DNA from: Platerodrilus igneus
Taxonomy: Eukaryota; Arthropoda; Insecta; Coleoptera; Lycidae
Assembly: GCA_036346225.1 (NCBI GenBank)
Contig: JARFIW010001088.1
Span: forward strand, 2,108,001 to 2,172,000
Direction: 5' to 3'
Length of the DNA: 64,000 nt
Both the position numbers and the translations under genes were made by a program. Under the pieces are notes generated by a model. That model was not told the DNA's origin, did not search any database, and saw only the letters and a list, made by a program, of their open reading frames with translations. Positions 60,116 through 64,000 of this stretch are shown piece after piece (the stretch's first letter is position 1; every line of letters begins with the position of its first letter).

Positions 60116-61786
60116 GATTCCCACGTTATACTGTCTCATTGGGGCTTTCCGTTTTGAGACCGAGCCATTTGCAGAGGCACACAATTCACATTTCCGGCAC
60201 CACTCCTTCACATCATCTTTGCAGTTCAGCCAATAGAATCTTTCTCTCACTCTCTCGAGAGTTCTTTTCACGCCAAAGTGCCCTCCGGAAATACCATCGT
60301 GCAAGTGCTGCAACACTTCCGGCACTCTGCTTCTCGGCACTATCACTTGAAGTCTCTCAGTGCCATCTTCAAATTCTAGGCGTCGTTTCAAGATTCTATT
60401 TTCCATCATCAAGGAGTCCCACTGTGCCCAGTATGCCTTCAGGCTCCTACTTGAAATACTAATTTCTTCCCAAGCTGGTCGTTGTCCTCTATTTTTCCAC
60501 TCAATAATACGTCCTAATTCGGCGTCATTTTCCTGGTCTTCTCGTATTTTTTCGAGTTGCCAAGTATCATCGGTTACCGTCATTCTATGGATGACACTTA
60601 TTTTCTCTTCCATCTTGGAGCAATGATTGCAGTCCACCGGACAAGGTCTCCTTGATAGAGCGTCTGCATTCCGATGGCTAGTTCCTACGCGATGTTTTGT
60701 GTCAAAGTCATATTCCTGCAGCCGCTCTATCCACCTTGCAACTTGCCCTTCAGGATTTCGAAACTGCAGTAACCATTTCCGTGCAGCATGGTCTGTTCTC
60801 AACAGGAATTTACGGCCGTATAAGTACTTATAAAAGTGCTCTACGGATTTGACGACGGCCAACAGTTCCCTTCTTGTCACACAATAGTTCCTTTCTGGCC
60901 GCGACAAGACCTTGCTGAAATACCCAATAACTTTTTCTTGTCCGTCCTGCACTTGAGAAAGAACGCCTCCTATAGCTGTGTTACTGGCGTCGGTATCCAA
61001 CACAAATTTCCCCTCCATCCGTGGATAGCTCAAAATTGGTGCTGTAACTAGTAGCCGTTTCAGTTGTTCAAATGCTCTGTGGCAGTCGTCATTCCAATCA
61101 TATTCTTGTCCATCTTCGGTTAATTTTGTTAACGGTTTGGCAATGTTCGCAAACCCAAGTATAAAACGTCGGTAATATGTGCACAATCCTAGAAAACTGC
61201 GTAGTTGGTGTATATTTGCTGGTGTAGGCCACTCCTGTACCGTTTTTATTTTGTCAGGGTCAGCTCTTATTCCGGTCTCCGAAACGACATGTCCTAGGTA
61301 TTTCACCTCTTTTCCAAACAGGTGACACTTCTTGGGGCTCAATGTAAGGTTTGCCCCCCGTAATCTCTGGAATATCTCCTCTAGGTTCTTAAGATGTTCT
61401 TCGAAAGACCGACCTAACACTATCACGTCGTCCAGGTACACCAGACATGTCTTCCAGGACAGTCCACGCAGTACCGACTCCATCAATCGTTCAAAAGTAG
61501 CAGGAGCATTGCATAATCCAAATGGCATGACCTTGAACTGCCATAATCCAGTTCCAATTGTAAAGGCAGTCTTTTCTTTATCGTTTGGCTCCAAGCCTAC
61601 CTGCCAGTATCCGCTTTTCAAGTCCAAGGTCGAAAACCATTTAGATCCGGATAGAGTATCTAAGGTGTCATCAATTCTGGGCAAAGGATAGCTGTCTTTC
61701 TTTGTCACATTATTAAGCCGCCGGTAGTCTACACAAAACCTTGTCGACCCGTCCTTTTCTTGACAAGCACTACCGGGGATGCCCAT
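60101..61786 (-). CDS. pol: Gypsy copy B pol: reverse transcriptase, RNase H, integrase zinc finger
   Basis: 561 codons without a stop. [36 protein letters not shown] with the first Asp (residue 54), [17 protein letters not shown], and active-site YLDD (117-120). RNase [13 protein letters not shown] (264-268), RELLAVV with Glu 307, LRTDHAA (Asp 332) and [10 protein letters not shown] (Asp 374). Integrase HHCC finger: His 496, His 503, Cys 530 and Cys 533. It copies the element RNA into DNA. The codon given as the start is an internal Met: similarity begins upstream in another frame, and the end is a shift into the integrase core. Confidence 0.92.
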   Translation of the reverse strand: MGIPGSACQEKDGSTRFCVDYRRLNNVTKKDSYPLPRIDDTLDTLSGSKWFSTLDLKSGYWQVGLEPNDKEKTAFTIGTGLWQFKVMPFGLCNAPATFERLMESVLRGLSWKTCLVYLDDVIVLGRSFEEHLKNLEEIFQRLRGANLTLSPKKCHLFGKEVKYLGHVVSETGIRADPDKIKTVQEWPTPANIHQLRSFLGLCTYYRRFILGFANIAKPLTKLTEDGQEYDWNDDCHRAFEQLKRLLVTAPILSYPRMEGKFVLDTDASNTAIGGVLSQVQDGQEKVIGYFSKVLSRPERNYCVTRRELLAVVKSVEHFYKYLYGRKFLLRTDHAARKWLLQFRNPEGQVARWIERLQEYDFDTKHRVGTSHRNADALSRRPCPVDCNHCSKMEEKISVIHRMTVTDDTWQLEKIREDQENDAELGRIIEWKNRGQRPAWEEISISSRSLKAYWAQWDSLMMENRILKRRLEFEDGTERLQVIVPRSRVPEVLQHLHDGISGGHFGVKRTLERVRERFYWLNCKDDVKEWCRKCELCASANGSVSKRKAPMRQYNVGILLRG

Positions 61787-61799
61787 GGACTATTCGAGG

Positions 61800-62357
61800 G
61801 TTCAATCACTCCTGTTCTTCCATATCGGTGATAATTTGCTCAGCTTCCTTACGTTTTGCCAAAGGAAGCCGCCTGGGGTGCTGTCTTATCGGTTGCGCAT
61901 CTCCAGTATTGATCTTGTGCTGCACAACATTCGTCCTTCCTTTCTCACTATCATCCAGTGCAAACACACCTCGATATCGTCCGACCAGTTCTTTTACCTT
62001 GCCCAGTTGGTCGCCATTTAATCCTTGACACGAGGGTATCAACATATCCAGCAATTTCTGTGAGCAACCGTTGGTTGGTTTATTTTTCGTGTCGTCCACA
62101 CAACGTTTAATATGACATACTGGAATGCAACTTCCCACAATCATGCCTTTCTTCAGGGTCACTGTATGGGGATTAATGTTCAGCACCCTTACTGGTACCA
62201 TGTTTCGAGACTTTACCAGCGTTCTTCCAATCAGAAGTCCCTCCTGACCCATTACCGATTCAGTTGCTTCCATCATGCATACTTGTCCTTCCCGGAGCGT
62301 ACCATCCGGGTGTCCCATTACTATCATTTCGCCTTCTCGGGTATTTTCACATCGCAA
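61800..62357 (-). CDS. pol: Gypsy copy B pol: protease-RT linker
   Basis: Open frame continuing from the protease. It contains GLLIGRTLVKSRNMVPVRVL and LKKGMIVGSCIPV, the conserved beta-rich stretch after gypsy proteases, then VQHKINTGDAQPIRQHPRRL, the standard lead-in to RT. The frame ends just before RT begins (a shift near 61800). Confidence 0.8.
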
Positions 62358-62743
62358 ATCATTCGTACTTGCATCGTCTGGTTACTCCTACCTTGAAATG
62401 GAATCTCATCATCATCTATCCGAAGCACATTTTCTTTCATGTTTACATGAAACCCATATTCTCTCATGAGATCCATTCCCAAGATCACTTCTTCTGTAAT
62501 TTCAGCTACCAACACTCGATGATTAATTAATTTGTCCCCAATTGTCAACATAACGGCAGTTTCTCCGTGAGTACCAATCTTCTCACCACTTGCCGTTCGG
62601 AGACACACCGATACAGGTAGCACTTTTCCACGACCAACCAAATCTGGTCTCACAATAGTTCTTGTTGCTCCTGTATCCACAAGTAATCGGACAACCCTAC
62701 CATTAATTCTACCATCGATATAAATGCTGTCCAGACTTTCCAC
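62324..62743 (-). CDS. Gypsy copy B: aspartic protease
   Basis: RLLVDTGATRTIVRPDLVGR contains the retroviral-type aspartic protease active site DTGA, and EVILGMDLMREYGFHVNMKE contains the conserved ILG-x-D loop before the C-terminal helix. It cleaves the Gag-Pol polyprotein. The first codon shown is an internal Met; the frame overlaps the gag frame by about 35 bases in another phase, as is usual for a gag-pol junction. The frame passes into the linker near 62340 with one shift. Confidence 0.9.
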   Translation of the reverse strand: MESLDSIYIDGRINGRVVRLLVDTGATRTIVRPDLVGRGKVLPVSVCLRTASGEKIGTHGETAVMLTIGDKLINHRVLVAEITEEVILGMDLMREYGFHVNMKENVLRIDDDEIPFQGRSNQTMQVRMICDVKIPEKAK

Positions 62744-63107
62744 CGACGATGCAGCACGGATGATAATCTCCGGGCACTACGCTGTGCTGTCGAAGTTCGC
62801 CCCTTACATGGACCAGCTTTGGCACAACCGGTTGTTTCTTTGGTTGAGTACAGCGTCTCTGCATATGGCCAACTTCACCGCAGCTCCAGCATCGTAGACG
62901 CCATCTCCGCGGTCGTTGTCTTTTCAGCCTTTCCGCCTTTCGCTTTTCAAACACACGATTGACTATTTCATCTATGCTGTTCTGAGCTTGACCAGGTTCC
63001 TCTAAGGCAGACCGAGCTTTGTGACTCACCCTATGTGATGTCTGCTTAGCTGCTTCAAATTCAAGCGCATGGGCCAGTGCGTCATCCAACATTTTTGGCC
63101 GTGCTGG
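62709..63107 (-). CDS. gag: Gypsy copy B: gag C-terminus with zinc knuckle (5' truncated)
   Basis: From the junction at about 63107 the frame reads RPKMLDDALAHALEFEAAKQ, a gag capsid-end helix. Then comes a basic stretch and the CCHC zinc knuckle CWSCGEVGHMQRRC (62850-62891; C-x2-C-x4-H-x4-C), which binds element RNA. The stop is at 62709-62711. The capsid N-terminal part, leader and 5' LTR are missing because this piece is joined directly to the 3' end of copy A, in the same frame. Confidence 0.88.
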   Translation of the reverse strand, partial: PARPKMLDDALAHALEFEAAKQTSHRVSHKARSALEEPGQAQNSIDEIVNRVFEKRKAERLKRQRPRRWRLRCWSCGEVGHMQRRCTQPKKQPVVPKLVHVRGELRQHSVVPGDYHPCCIVGGKSGQHLYRW

Positions 63108-63117
63108 ATCGCAACAC
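63097..63117 (-). other. Tandem junction: end of copy A joined to gag of copy B
   Basis: Copy A shows polypurine tract, then TGTTGCGATCC (the first 11 bases of the LTR), then directly AGCACGGCCAAAAATG of gag. The LTR body and gag 5' part are absent. The join preserves a continuous frame of 427 codons across two elements, which is probably accidental. Confidence 0.8.
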
Positions 63118-63992
63118 TGCCCCTCTTTAAAACCGTTACGTCTCGTAACTGTAAATCCATCTTGACGCCAATTCGATGACTGGTGACGGTATCGGCAGCT
63201 ATCTCCTCTGGTGCATCCACCGCGTCGTTGGAAGTAACAGTCAACACTCTTTTCATGGTCTTGGTAGGCAACCGGTTGATAACAACAAACAAGAACCTGG
63301 ACGTTGGTTCCCTGGAAAACTACTTCTAGCATATTTCGGACTATCCTCCAATCCAAGCGATCCAGTCCACAGCCCAGCTTGGGCACCGCTAGTCTCGTTA
63401 CTCCATTTTCCATCATCTGCGCCTTAAGATTTAGCAAAGCCTCCCATAGATGTCCATAACTAGGTCTCTGCCATGAAGAATTTTTGGTGACCAGATAGTA
63501 AACATAACGATTTTTATCTTGAAGAACCAAAGATTTTCCTACAGTTGGCTGCTGTTGTACTAATTCATCCACACATCCAAACTTTTTCTTGAAAACAACA
63601 GCTATTCCCCTTGACATTGCCAAATCTTGGGCTACGCAATGTGCAAGGGAATACTCTCCTGGTGCTCTAAACAGATCTTGCTGTTTTTCAACAACAACGC
63701 CAAATCTCGCCTTAGCGGAACCACCATACGCCGCCATAAAGCTCTCAAAATCTACATTTGGCTCATGATTAATAACTTGCCGAACACCATTATCATTATT
63801 CGAGTCTTCCTGGTTGTTGCCAGCGTAGGATGTTAAACGGTCAAAGTGTACCACTTTCGGTTTACCACGAGGGGATCTTCTGATCCGGTACACTACATCA
63901 TTAATCCTTTTTAACACTTCGTACGGCCCTTCCCATTGTCTTTGTAGTTTTGGCGACAATCCACGTTTTCTTTGTGGATTGTACAACCACAC
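63108..63992 (-). CDS. Gypsy copy A: integrase GPY/F end fused to an OARD1/TARG1-like macrodomain and a CCCH zinc finger
   Basis: The frame is open at the window edge. Residues 1-60 (counted from the Met at 63992) are the integrase C-terminus with the GPY/F motif RQWEGPYEVL. Residues 61-96 form an acidic linker. Residues 97-238 (63279-63704) form a macrodomain closest, from memory, to OARD1/TARG1: YSLAHCVAQDLAMSRGIAVV, FKKKFG, YYLVTK with the Lys (170) aligned to the TARG1 catalytic Lys, and KLGCGLDRLDW with Asp 211 aligned to its catalytic Asp. Residues 252-270 (63183-63239) form a CCCH finger, C-x7-C-x5-C-x3-H. Such macrodomains remove ADP-ribose from acidic residues; CCCH fingers bind RNA. 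That it is a Pol domain is inferred from frame and position before the polypurine tract. Confidence 0.9.
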
Positions 63993-64000
63993 TAAATCTC

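Larger units (their letters stand above)
58052..64000 (-). mobile_element. Ty3/gypsy retrotransposon carrying a macrodomain and CCCH finger, partly duplicated in tandem
   Basis: Read from high to low coordinates, copy A (from beyond 64000 to about 63107) contributes the integrase end, macrodomain, CCCH finger, polypurine tract and the first 11 bases of an LTR. Copy B then begins abruptly in gag and continues through zinc knuckle, protease, RT, RNase H, integrase, macrodomain, CCCH finger, polypurine tract and a full LTR. The shared 3' part repeats at an offset of about 4540 bp with very few differences, so the duplication is recent or an assembly effect. The protease motif, RT box YLDD and domain order RT-RH-IN place it in Ty3/gypsy. 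No envelope-like frame is seen. Confidence 0.9.

Noticed and set aside
59305..61691. Plus-strand open frames across the gypsy pol region (for example 60049-60462 and 61332-61691)
   Set aside because: They are antisense shadows of the minus-strand pol frames.
1..64000. CRISPR array, rRNA genes, bacterial-type operons or riboswitches
   Set aside because: No regularly spaced short repeats, no rRNA-like conserved blocks, and the gene structure is eukaryotic.

Overview
The window looks like nuclear DNA from an arthropod, most likely an insect; the order is not determinable. It is AT-rich, has a spliced metazoan gene with consensus GT-AG introns, and is packed with typical insect transposable elements (TEs): mariner-like, RTE-like and LOA-like LINEs, Penelope-like, Ty3/gypsy and a tRNA-derived SINE. 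There are no bacterial-style operons, no rRNA genes and no CRISPR array.

The only host gene I recognise is the EH domain-binding protein 1 gene (EHBP1), on the minus strand. Ten coding exons run from the start codon at 31793-31795 down to 1557 and give 676 codons in an unbroken frame. They cover the N-terminal NT-C2 domain, an acidic linker, the calponin-homology (CH) domain and the start of the downstream basic/coiled-coil region; the 3' exons lie left of the window. Five introns are tiny or short (48, 49, 50, 56 and 147 bp). Two are large: intron 7 (5.7 kb) holds a decayed mariner-like element, and intron 3 (20.6 kb) holds a mariner-like element with terminal inverted repeats of over 400 bp, a gypsy relic, a tandem cluster of RTE tails, a SINE and a Penelope-like relic.

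From 32 to 58 kb is a graveyard of nested mobile DNA. A tRNA-Arg(ACG)-derived SINE is split by a solo LTR. An RTE-like LINE (41.2-46.8 kb) is interrupted by an LOA-like LINE with a 9-bp target duplication and by a second solo-LTR-like insert. Several large non-coding repeat families occur as diverged pairs within the window.

The right end (58.05-64.0 kb, minus strand) is the most interesting part. It is a Ty3/gypsy retrotransposon with gag zinc knuckle, protease, reverse transcriptase, RNase H, integrase, polypurine tract and LTR. Its pol reading frame continues beyond the integrase GPY/F module into a complete OARD1/TARG1-like macrodomain (ADP-ribosyl hydrolase fold with the catalytic Lys and Asp retained) and then a CCCH zinc finger, ending at the LTR. 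Two nearly identical copies of this 3' part lie 4.54 kb apart, head to tail, so the architecture is seen twice. This is the best candidate for an undescribed system.
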